From assembly GCA_023159155.1 (NCBI GenBank), contig JAJNNX010000011.1, positions 310,001 to 374,000 on the forward strand: 64,000 bases of DNA, given 5' to 3'. Under the pieces are notes generated by a model, which was given only the letters and a program-made list of their open reading frames with translations, searched no databases and had not been told where the DNA came from. Shown one piece after another: positions 48,002 through 60,347 of this stretch (its first letter is position 1; each line of letters starts with the position of its first letter). Origin of the DNA: Ustulina deusta (Eukaryota > Ascomycota > Sordariomycetes > Xylariales > Xylariaceae). Both the position numbers and the translations under genes were made by a program.

Positions 48002-49431
48002 AATGGGTGGCTGTGATTATGGCTGGCAAAGAGGAGTTGTGGTGTATTTGCGACTCTGTTCTCATTCTATAGCCCTGAGACTAAGAGGATTACGTTTACT
48101 TATATTATGGACATTTCTTAAAAAGACCCTATTGTTAGCTATGATAATACCTGCGTTATCGAATAGGGTGAGCCGATACCTCTCCCGATTAACATGGGGA
48201 AGGCCGTCGTTTCTGGCAGCTGCTTACATCCTGGAGTAGCCATCCAACCGGATGTAGAGCCAAGTGGAAATTGAAGGGGGACAACATAATGTTGGTCCTT
48301 GGATGGAAGCTAAGATGCTATCGAGGCACATGATTTTGATTTGTAACGTTGCAAACCCCATGTTGACAGAGCAGGTGAACTAGTCGTGTCTGAAACAATC
48401 CTTGAACACCCTTGTCAGGGACGAGTGCTTGAAGCAAAACGCTCATTATAACGTGCTACGCCCCATTCCACTCGGGACTCGATAGGACTCAGAGAACAAA
48501 ACAGCCATAATCAGGCGCCAACAAGGCACAGCGACCGACTTTTCAGAGACAATATTACGTGAGGCTTATTGCCGTTAGCGGTGTTATCATGCAGGGAATA
48601 TTACGTGAGGGTTATTGCCTTTGGCAGTGCTATCATGCAAGAACACGTATGTCGGGCGTATAGGTAGTGTGACGTCCGAGCCTTGGTCTTGCTCGCATCC
48701 GCCGAGCCGGAGCACTGCGGAGACGCCCGAACAAATGGGGAAGCTGGCGATCACCTTACTTGGATGACCTTAAAGCCCGTTGCAGAGCGTGGGATATATT
48801 GTACACTAAACTGGCTGCCACCTGACAGTTACCTAACAGCTGCCCACACCTCCTACAAATCCCCCTAAAAGGACCTGTAACAAACACACCCTTACAAAAT
48901 TAGCTTTCCTTTTCTTTCTTCATACTTAGATTCCAATACAAAGTTCGCTTTCGGAATGGAGCTTTGTCTTCTGTGATAGCCCAACATATAACATATAGTC
49001 TATAAAAAGGGCTCAAAAGTATCGAAGTTTACGAAGAATAACCAACCTAGTAGATACTACATTAATAGCTAGTTGGCTAAAGAAAAGAAAAAAGATTTAA
49101 CCAGCCCTATACAACCTGTCAGGGGCACAATTAGGTATATACCTAAGGTTAAGTACTAACTTTATTTCTATATTTTGTTTAAAAATATAAATAGGCGGTT
49201 ATGTTTTAAGACTATAAAGTTGTTTAAGGACAAAGCGATTATCCGTGAATCTTCTTTCTTGGTGAAAGGCATTATATACGGCTATATATAGACATAAAGA
49301 TATTTGTTATGACGCTATTTTAAATTAACAACAAGAACCTCCCATTAGAGTGTTTTAACATATTTGGACAATAATACGCCTAACCCTCAACTTCTATCCC
49401 AAGATATAACATCCTCCCAGAACAAGAAGCA
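48002..49431. other. Divergent intergenic region
   Basis: 1.4 kb between the divergent GH43 and SprT-like genes. It contains a 46-bp tandem duplication (48551-48642) and an AT-rich stretch at about 48950-49400. No gene is recognised. Confidence 0.45.
48551..48642. repeat. 46-bp tandem duplication
   Basis: Two adjacent units begin AATATTACGTGAGG and end TATCATGCA. They share TTATTGCC and a G-GTG/CAGTG core and differ at a few positions. Confidence 0.8.
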
Positions 49432-50208
49432 ATGTCGAATTACGTGCATCCCGATGTCAAAACTCTAGAGGCGATAGCTGATAACTGGTGGAAAGACCCA
49501 ACATTAAACTCACGTAAGTCCTCGAGAACCAACACACCGCACGATGCACAGGCGATAACTCGGCTAGTTTCGACCTCTTCATTGGCGGTTCAAGACCCAT
49601 ACTCGGATCGGGTTAGGCGATTCGTGGAGTGGTACCGCCATGACCAAAAAATCGATCTAAAGAGCATGAGCACTGCCAAGCTGGAAGAAACGCTTCAGAA
49701 ATATCAGGCCGATATTGACCACATGTTTTTCCTTTCGCTCCTCACCAGAAAAGTAGAAGGGCCATCGGGGTTAAACAGACTCGTGCGCTTAATAGTCATG
49801 GACGGGACTCATGAGGATAAATTGTCCGGTAAATATAAGCGGGAGGAAACGTCACCCACTATTAGAATGTGGCGCATTAATAGCAGCAAAGGCGAGCAGC
49901 GGCCTTTTGACCAGTTGCTTTACACTCTTCTGCATGAGATGTGCCATGCATACCTCGAACTCTTCAGCGACGTGCGACATCCCAAGGATAAAGAGTGGCT
50001 CACTGACTTTGAAGGTCATGGTGAGATGTTCTGGGTACTATTGCGCTTTGTCTCGAGAAAAATAGGGGCGTACACTAAATCGGAGCAATGGCAAGCGCAG
50101 TTGGATAGGGGGGAGACCGAATGCTATAACACCACGAAAAAAAGAGGCGAGCCTGGTTCTTGGGGTACGCCTGAACGGACTCTCATGGGCGGCGTCCTAG
50201 GCCCTTGA
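49432..50208 (+). CDS. SprT-like zinc metalloprotease-domain protein
   Basis: A single-exon frame of 258 residues. The zincin motif H-E-M-C-H (His168, Glu169, His172) lies in L-L-H-E-M-C-H-A-Y, and a third ligand is likely His196 in E-G-H-G-E-M-F. This arrangement, with Y/W-rich surroundings, matches the SprT-like domain (as in Spartan/Wss1-type DNA-protein crosslink proteases). There is no SHP box, PIP box or C-terminal zinc finger. Like many fungal SprT-like proteins it is just the domain with an N-terminal helical extension. It is probably intracellular; a role in DNA-protein crosslink repair is possible but only by family resemblance. The first 60 residues are variable and the ATG is the first in frame. 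Confidence 0.85.
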   Translation: MSNYVHPDVKTLEAIADNWWKDPTLNSRKSSRTNTPHDAQAITRLVSTSSLAVQDPYSDRVRRFVEWYRHDQKIDLKSMSTAKLEETLQKYQADIDHMFFLSLLTRKVEGPSGLNRLVRLIVMDGTHEDKLSGKYKREETSPTIRMWRINSSKGEQRPFDQLLYTLLHEMCHAYLELFSDVRHPKDKEWLTDFEGHGEMFWVLLRFVSRKIGAYTKSEQWQAQLDRGETECYNTTKKRGEPGSWGTPERTLMGGVLGP

Positions 50209-50237
50209 TCCGTCTAAGGATACGTACATATTCAATA

Positions 50238-50521
50238 CTGACGTGGGCAATTGTAAGTAGGTAGGTCGCACCAGCACATTAGGGGCACTCACTTTGCCCT
50301 TATACTAGGAGATAGGCCGAACCTACACTTCGTAGCATAGATTCAGCAATTAGTATTAGAGAACCAAGCCATCATGAGAAAATATAAAATTTTCGTCCCA
50401 ACGCGAATGCTAGCTAAGAAGTATCTGATGATTCCTGATACATAATGGCGACGCACTGTCTTTGGTGTTTTTTATGCTTTCTGTAGACAAAGCCACTCTT
50501 TTCTCACTCACACCACTTCAA
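50238..50521 (-). repeat. MITE-like element C
   Basis: 284 bp, flanked on both sides by TA. Ends are CTGACGTGGGCAA and CACCACTTCAA, inverted copies of each other over about 10 bp. Inside (inverted relative to copy B) are the ACTAGGAGATAGGCC...CCTACACTTC block and the GGTGTTTTTTAT segment. Confidence 0.8.
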
Positions 50522-52514
50522 TACACAATTTGTATTACATATTTTAAAGACCTGCAGGGAAAGTTCAGCTTTGTTACTGCCTCTATATTAGTAAAAGTAA
50601 AGTTCGCACAAGTATACATTAGCCCCTTAACCCCGACAAAGTCCTTTCAAATGACTGGAAAGGTTTTCGGCACAAAAGGTCTCATGCTGTCCTCCTTGTG
50701 ATTTATTACCATCCGAAATTTAGTGCATGCTAAAACCGGCTCATAGACCTGTTTATTGCAAGCCCCTTTGGCCGGTTTCAAGACCAAGCCCCAGGTGAGA
50801 ACGACGCCGACGGGCTCCATCGCTGAGAGCGGATGGAATGCAAGCTGATCAAGGAGCTCGAAGTTAAAAAGTCAGAGAGCTCAATACGAGAGGAGATGTT
50901 CGGCGGGAAACCCGACAGAACTACCCGCATTCTACACCTCAAAGAATAGGGGTCAGAAGCTTACTTTCCCCCAGGGCGGTCACGTAAGAAGCTTCTTCAT
51001 GTGTGTCGCAGGTGGCATCTAGGCTTTCATTTTCGGATCCCAGAACTTCCAGTCCTGAGGCTTGTATACTGGCTCTTCAAAATTTCTAGGCGATATGCTT
51101 TCTTGTAAAAAACAGCTTATTAATCAGCCGGGCATAGTAGGAGGGAACTACGAGATGAGGCAGGCTGGTGTGAGGCTGGAAGCGGCTTGCCAAGATTCAT
51201 AAAGATGTTGATATCTCTAGTCTTTGTTACCGCAGGTATCCTGTTTAAGACATCTGTCTTCAATTGTTTTCCCCGATGGGGAAGTCAGGGAGAGAGGTGA
51301 GACAGATAGGTGCACCAATCGCTGCTCGGAGGTAATGTATTCCAATAATGAATATGAACTTCACCTACGTTAGCCGTAGTCTATTTCTTCTCCGCGTATA
51401 TCAGAATCAAAAGCCGAAGCGTGACGAGCGAGCTGCTTCACTAATCTACTGGTCTAGACCTACCCGGAGTACTTCTGGTAGTTATAGGAATTCCCCGACC
51501 TGGAATTTGTCCAACATCTATTGAAGCCTCGTTACTCGGCATCAGTAAGTTCGCTCTCCTTGCTATTTACCTCGGCGGCAGCGCAGGGGCGTACGGCATG
51601 TGCTCGGCGAATCGTCCTGGCATTTACATCGCTCAGATCGCATGAACCGATCTTGCCTTCATTGATCACCTCAGCCATCATGAAATTTCGCGGTGCAACT
51701 TCGTGTCTCACCCTTGACCTGAATAGCTTGCCGTGAACGCCGCCGCCTTGTGGGAAAATTCGCCCTCCGATTTCCCTGGCTTCCGGTATGACCGGGTATT
51801 ATCCGGACACCTAGCCAAAGTTGCCGAGGAAGCTAGACATCATCTCTTCTCAGACGACTCCGGGACAACCGTTGCATCAGACCTCGTGTCTTACCGTCTT
51901 ACCGTGAACTCTATCGGCCCCGACCACTATAGAGCCTTCTACGATACTCCTAGGTTTTAGGCAAATCTGGACTCCGTAGGCGGTTGGCTAGATTACCGGG
52001 GTTCAAAAACCCTTAAGAATTATTCTGTGTATGCCCCTAAACGTCGCCGGTTTGCATCGTTCTATCCATTCACTACCTGCGCTTTGCATTGGAGGGAGTA
52101 GCCTTGTACAATTTTGTTGACAACTGGTGCTATTATTGCGCAGGCATATCCATCTGCTTTCCTGGATGCTTCTAACAATGCAGAAACAATTACAATGAGC
52201 CTCGCTGCATTGTGTATTTGGTCTACTCGCAGGTGCATCCCGCGGCTAGCATTCAAGATGGGATGCACACGGAGCCCACATACGTGAGTATTAATTTCGT
52301 AATCTTCATAACTAGTGAACATTGTGTCCTTCACTATCTCTAGGTACGCTTATTGTACAGTCAATGATCTATGTAGTGTTCTACGCACGCTATGAAGCGG
52401 CGCCGATTACTCAGCGTCCGAGTGCTAGTTTGGGATGCAGGGCCCCATCCTGCAGCCAATTGCTTCCATTCATACGTCTAGGAGGTAGACTTGACGCAGA
52501 ACCGACGGAGGCTT
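50522..52514. other. Gene-poor interval with weak coding relics
   Basis: About 2 kb with no recognisable gene. Around 51525-51960, frames on both strands look mildly protein-like (plus 51733-51960, 75 codons; minus about 51530-51690), but neither belongs to a known family. They may be remains of a decayed gene. Confidence 0.4.
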
Positions 52515-54287
52515 TCAAGGCGCACAGCGGCCTGCAAATCGAGGGTACAGGCAGCAATCCCGAACAGTGTGCTGGTTACACAACCAAGCCAGGAAACGCT
52601 CGAGTCCAAGCCCCCAGCCGCCGTGGGGAGAGCTACCGTATCTATGCCAAACCGTTAATATCTCATGCTCCTTAAGAAATTTGCGTGCGTGTACTCACTT
52701 CCGCTGATCGGTATACCAGTAGTACGTGCTAGGATTGAGGCCTTCACGTTCAAATGCTGCCATTAATGCATCGTAATCGTCTAATCTCATCGAACCTCCA
52801 ACAATTTCACCAACACCAGGCATGAGACAGTCCACACTTTCCGTGACGCGCGGATCATCCGGGTCCTTTTGCATATAAAATGCCTTGATGCCGGCCGGGA
52901 AGTGGGTTAGGAAGATAGGTCGCTTGATGGCGTCCGTCATTTTACGCTCAGCTGCTTCGGCGATATCGTCTCCAAAGGTGTGGGGCTGTCCCTCCTCGTT
53001 GGCAATATCATGATCCTGTAACCACTGGATGGCGTCGGAGTACTTCATGCGCATGAAAGGTCTCTCTGGTAGTGTGAAATCCGGGTTCAGGTTCTTGATG
53101 TAGCCGGCAATAGCTGGGTCGGCCATGACGATCTCCAAGACGCGGCACATCATATGCTCTATGTTGGACAACAGGTCGTCGAAAGTGATAAAGTCTAACT
53201 CGGCCTCGACATGGGTAAACTCGGACAAGTGCCGTCTCGTCAAGGATTTTTCGGCGCGGAACGACTTCTCAATGCAGTACACGTCACCCATAGACGGCAA
53301 GCACGTCTCTAGGTAAAGTTGAGAAGACTGGGTAAGATAGGCGTCGGCGCCGTAGTAGCCGAGCTGAAAGAGGGTGGCACCTCCTTCTACCTGAGTTTGA
53401 ACAAGGGCCGGCGGGCTGACTTTCCGGATCTTCAGCTCTCTGAACGCCTGAGAAAATGCGAACTCGACAGCATCTCGAACAAGCATGATGGAAGAGGCAC
53501 CTTCGCCACGAAGGGTAAGGTGGCGGAGGTTGAGGAGGGTGGAGCGGTCCGTGTCGGCGGTGACTCTGTTGGTGATGGCATCTTCGCCGCCGGCAGCTCG
53601 CCAGTGGTTCGGGATCTTGTAAAAGTCGGCGTGCAGCTCGCGGTCGAGAGGTGCTCTCGCTCCGGCGGGGACTTGGCGCATCTCGCCGTAAATCTCCATC
53701 GACGTCTCACGGGTGAGGGTCAGGGCCTCGTATGTCTTGGCGAGTTTGCCCGAGATGACGACCTGCATGAAGCCATAGCCGTCCCTGAGGGTGACGAACA
53801 GCACATCCTTCTGCTTGCGCTCACGGTGCACGCGACCAAAGACCCGGACGCGCGTGCCTTGGCTGGCAGCATCGTCGAGGCTGCGCAGCTTGATGTGGTC
53901 GCCGACCTCATCCAGCTTGATCTTGATAGGCGGCGGCAGGCTGGCGTCATCCTCGAGCACGATCTCCTTGGCCTTCAACAACACGGCGTTGCGTTCTTCC
54001 TCTTCCTGCCGGCGCTTCGCGGCGAGTTCCTGCTCGCGCGCTGCCTTCTTCTTCTGCTGCTCGTAATAGTTGACGGCCTTCTTCAAGGCGGACTTCGCCG
54101 CGGGCTTCCACACCTTGCCGTCGACGACGTCGGTGTCCGACTCCGAGGCGGGTGATCGCACGAGGTACTGGGCTTCGGAGGGGCGCTGGAGATAGGCGAA
54201 TTGGAGGGTTTTGAAGGCCGAGGTTTCGGAGCCCAATTGGCCAGGCTCGTCCTTGCCGGTCTCTTCGTCGATGTAGATGGTCGCCAT
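52515..54287 (-). CDS. Asparaginyl-tRNA synthetase, cytosolic
   Basis: Joining 52699-54287 and 52515-52641 (minus) gives 571 residues in frame. It charges tRNA-Asn in the cytosol (class IIb). An N-terminal eukaryotic extension with a Lys/Glu/Gln-rich helix (about residues 64-108) precedes the OB-fold anticodon-binding domain ([11 protein letters not shown]) and the catalytic core. Motif 2 reads [15 protein letters not shown]. Motif 3, G-L-G-L-E-R-F, lies entirely in the small second exon, which also gives the conserved C-rich end (C-C-L-Y-P-R). The 57-nt intron has a GTGAGT donor and ATAG acceptor. Motif 3 would be lost without the second exon. An in-frame ATG lies 28 codons upstream (54371). 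Confidence 0.95.
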
Positions 54288-55664
54288 CGCCGCGACCGGT
54301 GGTGAATCGGGTATTGCTGCAAGGAGAGAGTGGGTTGTGGGGTGCGGATGGTGCGATGGCGTTTTTCTCAATTGTAGACAGAAAAGGAAAAGATGAGTGC
54401 TGCGAGTAGAAATTTGGGTGAGTCACGGCACACGAGTTGAAACCCCGCAATCGCATCCCGTTGAACGTGTTGAGGACAACTTGCCATGCTGTTGGCGGGT
54501 TGGAGGGGTTGTTCTTATCTAATCAGCATATCTAATCTAGATACAATGTAATGTGACTTATCAGCATCGCTGGCTACACCCCAAGGAATGCTTGGTTGCC
54601 TTCAAAATAGTCGAGACCTCGGGCCCCGATATCGCAGCGAAAAACAGACTACCAAAACAGTAGCCGGGATTTAAACTGGACAATTCTTATTTGTTTCTCG
54701 CTTTCGAACATCTTGCCCTACCTGCATGTAGGTTAGGTACCAACTACCTAGTAAGACACTTATCTATGCTATCTACCAATCAGGTGCTGAACGTTTGGTT
54801 TTCTTGCTTTATTTATTTTATTTCTTAAAATCTCAATGTCGACCCTCTATGACAATATATACGACACAAATGGCATGGAGACATGATCCCAGTTATCATG
54901 CCCTCTCAGGTTCTGTTTGACCCTGTCGATCTGGCTGTCATCGCCGGCGGAGAGAGCAAGAAAATCAGCTCGACCAACCAAAACGGTTTTACCCGCAACA
55001 GGTTTAAATTCGGCGTTTCATTTCGTTGACCTCCTCAGCTGGTCTAGATATTCGGCTACATAATTGGTCCCTGACAAGATGACCGTGTACCCATGCAAAG
55101 CCGGCTATGCCGCTAATTGATCAAACCGCAGATCGCCTGGCGATCACCAGTGTCAACGCTTCCACATCGGGAAGGCCACGCCGCCATGCCGATCAGCGGG
55201 TGGCTTGTAAGAGCTTCTTTACGGACAGCATTACAAGCATTGCGGACTAGATGGCGGACACCGGCACTTGAGAGATTCGGCCTCCAGAGATTGACCAATC
55301 ATTCACGCGTCTCGAACCCTGTGATCAACACTGACAGGCGTCTCTCTTAAGCTTGATCCATAATACATCCTATCTAATACGTGGGAGACATCTCGGTTCA
55401 GATCTCGGTTTGGCAGGTGAGTAGATGGCCATCCGACCTGCCCCTGGATCGAATGCGATAATGAGTCCACTTGGGACCCTCGAGAGTGATGGCGGCATAG
55501 GTACAAATATCAGAACCGTGGCATGATGCTGTTTCCTGTGTCTCGAGCCCCTTCATCCTATTGCCTCATTTGCTTGTTTCAACTTGGGAGCAGTAAAACC
55601 CCCTCCTCCTCCGGTCCCTTTTGCAACTTCATGAGCAAGCGTAAGAGCATTTCTGGAAAACATC
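54288..55664. other. Divergent intergenic region
   Basis: 1.4 kb between the divergent AsnRS and RNase T2 genes. No gene or repeat is recognised. Confidence 0.45.
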
Positions 55665-56607
55665 ATGGTCGCGAAGATGATCCCCGTGGCCCTTGCGGCT
55701 CTTCCGCTCGCCAGTGCATTCACAATCCCTGCCCCTTTCGTTACTGCTGCTGCTGCTACGTGCTCAAGCCCCGTTGACAGCTGCTCCTCGGACGCTGATT
55801 CTGCCGATTCTTGCTGCGTCAATACACCCGGCGGCTTATTCCTCCAGCCACAATTCTGGGACACAGATCCCGTCACAGGGCCCGACGACTCCTGGACAAT
55901 CCATGGGCTGTGGCCAGACAACTGTGACGGGACTTACGAGGAGAGCTGCGATTCGGCCCGCGCGTATACCGACATCACAAGTATACTCCAAGATGCCGGC
56001 AAGTCGGACCTCGTATCTTACATGCAGGAGTATTGGCAAAGCAACAGCGAGTCTACCGAGGAGTTCTGGGAGCACGAGTGGTCAACGCACGGGACTTGTG
56101 TCAGCACCCTAGACCCTGACTGCTACTCGGACTACTCAACGGGCCAGGAAGCCGCAGACTACTTCCAGGTGGCCGTAGACCTGTTCAAGACTCTAGACAC
56201 CTACGGTGCACTAAGCTCCGCTGGTATTACGCCCTCGAGCTCCAAGACCTACACCTCTTCGGAGATCCTTGACGCGCTCGAACAAGTGACAGGAAAGGCT
56301 GCCGTTATCTCCTGCAGCAGCAGTGAACTGTACCAAGTGTACTACGGATTCTACGTCAACGGACCTCTGCAGAACGCAGACTTCGTCCCTACCACAATTG
56401 GTAAGATTACTACGGCATCATTCCTCCTCTTTTATTTCTTCTCCGAGCTTGTCTGGTCGTTCCTCTTCACTCTTTTTGTATTGCATAGAAATGAACGTCC
56501 GACAATATTCAACTCCCATATTAATATTTACTAATTATCAATTTCGTGTAGTCGGTCAAAGTTCCAACTGTCCCGATAGTGGCATTAAGTACCTGCCTAA
56601 GAGCTAA
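55665..56607 (+). CDS. Secreted ribonuclease T2
   Basis: Joining 55665-56400 and 56552-56607 gives 263 residues. The intron is 151 nt with a GTAAGA donor and GTAG acceptor. Residues 1-18 form a signal peptide. The catalytic motifs are CAS1 W-T-I-H-G-L-W-P-D (residues 77-85, His80) and CAS2 E-F-W-E-H-E-W-S-T-H-G-T-C (133-145, Glu138 and His142). At position 141 Thr stands where many family members have Lys. Numerous Cys fit the disulfide pattern of fungal RNase T2 (about 230-280 residues), including the final C-P-D-S after the splice. The enzyme cuts single-stranded RNA outside the cell or in vacuoles. The start Met is followed by a second Met four residues on, either of which fits a signal peptide. 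Confidence 0.93.
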
Positions 56608-57370
56608 AATACCATATTCCCAAATAATATGAACAAGAGGACTAGCTGAAATCACCACTCGCTTCGCTCAGCATGAGAGTCCATAGTTGCTATCATGACA
56701 CTTTTTTTTATCTCAGGAGAAGAATCAAAGCCTTGTCAGGTGGCAGGCCTACCAACCTTTATCGGATCCCGTCTATAGGTTGGAGAGTCACAATTCGTTG
56801 ACTTGGTAGAGCTATAACATCACCATTTGCCCATCTTCTAAAAATCTGTGGTTCATGACACTAGATACTTTGAAGTCGTACTTCAATCCAAGAACAGCAA
56901 CAGTGGTAGAAAATTGTTTGTGGATGTTGACGATTTCGTGGTTTCACCAACTGGCCCGTATTCGTTGCCGATGACTAAAGCTGTGCGAAATACCATAAAA
57001 ATGCAAGATATTTCCTGTGGCCGCGTTATTTTTAATGGTAGAAATCCTCTGCTAAATAGGCAGTGATGTCGAGTGTGTAACCAGGAGGAGAGTGAGCTGG
57101 AGGGTTGAAGGCACGTCATGGCCAAATTCCGGCAATGCTGACGGCGAAATGGAACCCGAAAAGGGGGAGGGGCGTAGAACAGGAGGCCACCACATTTATA
57201 CGAAGACTGCATATAGCTGAGAATCCTTTCAGCCCTATACTGCAGGTAATAAAAGCCAAGACACGGTGCTCTTTGGGAGATGGTAATCAAGCGATTGTCA
57301 ACACCGATTGAATTCCTTGGCTTCAAAGTATTTGCGCTGCACTACGCACCATCTCTCATCATTCTACGCG
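56608..57370. other. Intergenic region
   Basis: 3' flank of RNase T2 and promoter of the HET gene. A 72-codon open frame at 56848-57066 has no support. The frame of the HET gene extends upstream to 57308, so an alternative start 21 codons earlier exists. Confidence 0.45.
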
Positions 57371-59879
57371 ATGCCTTTGTCTTCGGACCGGGTATATGAG
57401 CCTTTACCCAACGCTACTTCAATTCGCATCCTCATTCTCGCACCCGGCAATCCAGACGACAGCGATCTCTCCTTTGGGTTGATCACATCAGACCTAGATT
57501 TCGACCATGACGTATTTCCAGATTCTACCCCACGCCCGGTTCAAAATCTCTCGTTCGTGACTGGAAAGCATGTCGGCGAGGATGATTCCCAGTTTCCAAT
57601 ATACTTCGACATGGACTCGAACTCTACCCCACAGGAGCCCCAACTGCACCCGTTTCAGCGATACGAAGCCCTCTCATACGTTTGGGGCGATCTTAGTGAC
57701 CCACAATATATCTTCCTCGAGGGTGACAAACCAATCAGCGTAACCAGGAGCCTTTACTCGGCGCTGCGCTCGCTACGTCTACCGCAGAGCGGGCGCAAGT
57801 TATGGATTGACGCCCTTTGCATTAACCAGAGTGACCACGAAGAGAAAAAGATCCAGCTGGCCTTGATGAAGCGAGTGTACCAGCAAGCGGAGAAGGTCAT
57901 CGCTTACTTACCTATGTCTGCTCAGGATCAGCGCAATATCAACGAGCTGATTCCCAAGATTATGCAAGCGAGCATGCTGTATAGAGAACATCAAGCTTCA
58001 AGAAAAGAGGAGGAATCTAACCAGGGACGATATACTGGACCGTTCAATTCAATTTCCGACTTGGAAACGAAGAAAATCTCCAGAAATAAGAATGAACCAA
58101 TGAGTGTTACATTAGCGAACGCTCAGAGAGACGGTAAACTGTATCTTGAAAGCTTTGGGCTCCCGCCACAGGACAGCCCGCTTTGGGACTCTTGGCGGAG
58201 AATATTCGCATCGCCTTATTTTAGGCGCATATGGATTTGGCAAGAGATCACGCTGGGCAACAACCTCCATTTCTGGTTCGCAAATGGCGAAGGAGATGCT
58301 GAACCGCTCTTCATAGCACACCATTTCCTGGACGAGTACAGCGCCGTCATGAATATGAGTTATATTGCTGCGTGGTGTGCTTCGGATGAGGACAACCAGG
58401 ATACGTTGAAGGACAGGCTCGTAGGATCTGGAAACGCAACGACGATGTATCGCGAGAGGATCTTGAGAAGGTATGGCCGTGGCGGGTCTCAGCGTAGACT
58501 TATTGAGAAGTTGGCGACGGTCGGGACTTTCGAAGCTACGGATCCCCGAGACAAGATCTATGCACTGCTGGGCCTGACGTCTGATGGTGCGTCGTTTGCT
58601 CAACATGTCAGTTACGCGCCCTGGGACTCTATGGAGCAAACTTTCGTCAAGTTCGCCAAGCTATTTGTCGAGAGGAATGAAGGAATTGAAGTCCTCTTGC
58701 AAGCTGGGATTCGCGACGAGAAGGATGAATGGCCGTCGTGGGTTCCCGTAAGTCTACTATTTCGGATTCTCCGCCTGAAGTTTCCGCAACGTCTTCATCT
58801 TGCAAGCAGATACTAACCCCTCTAAGCATTGGGATAATCTGGAACGGCCTGTCCCAGTAGACGCGGGTAAGAGCCCGGGTAAGACTTCAACACGCATTCA
58901 AGTGGATGAAAGCAGCCAGACTCTCAATATCTTTGGGACTATCCTGGATGATATTAGCGTTGTCAACAATAACGTCCTCGAAGCACTCCAAGTGACTGAA
59001 AATGGTGTCAACATGTGGAGATTTATCGAGAGTATAATCAGCGGACTCGGCATGACATTTGGTGCTCTCACCACTGGGGACCCAGAAGAAGTTCTCGAGC
59101 AACTTTTCTATGTCCTCGCCCAGCCGAAAACCAGACGCGAGAGACCACGGAAACAAGATCTGGACCCATCTCCGTTGATGCAAGAGAATACCAATACATT
59201 GGGTCCCCAGGGAGACTCAGGAAGCTCAGCAACGAACTTGCATATTGAGGGCAGCAATCCTACTCATGTTCATGCACCTAGTCGACTTAGCAAATTCAAC
59301 CCGATCTTTACGCGGCAAGTAGATCGACCCAAGTCTGAATCATCAATTCCTAATACCACTACGCCTACTTCCAAGACTGCCAGCCAACAAGGGACACCAT
59401 CATCTGGCGATGAGGATGAAATCGCCCGAGAAACCGAGGTGCTACGTACCGGTTTCCACGAATTCATCAACTATGTCTGGACCATAAAGCCTCAATTAGA
59501 CACCTTGCTTTCAGAATCCGAGGAACCCGAGGAAGATACGACTCAGCTGATTCAATTTAAATCGCCAGTCGAGTTTCACGCCTTCCAGAAGAGAGCGATA
59601 AAAAATATCCATCACCGGCGCTTGTGTGTCACAAAGGGCGAACGTGTCGGTATAGCGTCTAAGCGAACTAAGATTGGCGACAAAGTAGCTGTGTTTGAAG
59701 GTTGTGACATCCATTTTGTTCTCCGCCCTGTTGATGGTGTGCCAGGAGAGGAGGCTGGAGGAAAAGGAAGGCAAGATGGAAAGGCAACGTACAGGCTTGT
59801 AGGACCCGCATTTTTCAATTTACCTGGGAGCGAGGCGATATCGTCTGCAGAAGGTGCCCAGAGTATTAGAATAGTATAA
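57371..59879 (+). CDS. HET (heterokaryon incompatibility) domain protein
   Basis: Joining 57371-58747 and 58827-59879 (GTAAGT donor, CTAAG acceptor) gives 809 residues in frame. The HET domain signature runs Y-E-A-L-S-Y-V-W-G-D (98-107), then L-W-I-D-A-L-C-I-N-Q (144-153), R-I-W-I-W-Q-E-I and D-P-R-D-K-I-Y-A-L-L-G-L. The last is the usual third block of the domain family. The C-terminal half is of the non-repeat type (no WD40, NACHT or ankyrin), ending in a beta-rich segment with G-D-x-V-A-V-F-E-G-C. HET proteins trigger growth arrest or death when incompatible fungal strains fuse; the partner locus is unknown. It is transcribed in the same direction as the RNase T2 gene 0.8 kb upstream. The intron falls directly after W-P-S-W-V-P, a common position. 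Confidence 0.9.
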
Positions 59880-59882
59880 CTA

Positions 59883-60185
59883 TTGAAGTGGGCAACTACA
59901 AATAATCGTTCACGATTGGGCTCAATGTAATAATGCCCTTATACTAGAAGATAGGCCGAACCTACACTTCCTAGTATAGTAATTACTATTATATTTTGGG
60001 GAATCTGTTAATCAAAAGTATAAGAGTAAGAAAATCAATTTTTATTGCTGCGTATTTGCTTGTGTAATGATCCTCCTAGCTGGTGTCGAGGACAACGCTT
60101 ATGGTGTTTTTTTCTCCCATGCTAGCATAGCCACTGAGTGGCTCAAGCACCTGCTTACTCATGTGATCCACTCACACCACTTCAC
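59883..60185 (-). repeat. MITE-like element D
   Basis: 303 bp with TA on both sides. Ends are TTGAAGTGGGCAAC and CACCACTTCAC. It contains the AGCCACTGAGTGGCT palindrome, the GGTGTTTTTTT segment and the CTAGAAGATAGGCC...CCTACACTTCC block in the same order as copy C. Confidence 0.8.
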
Positions 60186-60347
60186 TATAAGCAGTGAACT
60201 GGGGACAGTAAGGACTGTCAGAACTTGTAACCCGGTGGTGGCTCTGGTGAAGACGGATGGCGAACTCAAGATGAGCCTATCGCAGTCTCAAGAAATAAAT
60301 AAAACGCAGCTGGGCGCTGATATGCGTCACTTACAATTACTCCTGCA

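Noticed and set aside
53319..54155. 278-codon open frame on the plus strand
   Set aside because: It lies wholly antisense to the AsnRS coding region, where high GC at third positions creates long shadow frames.
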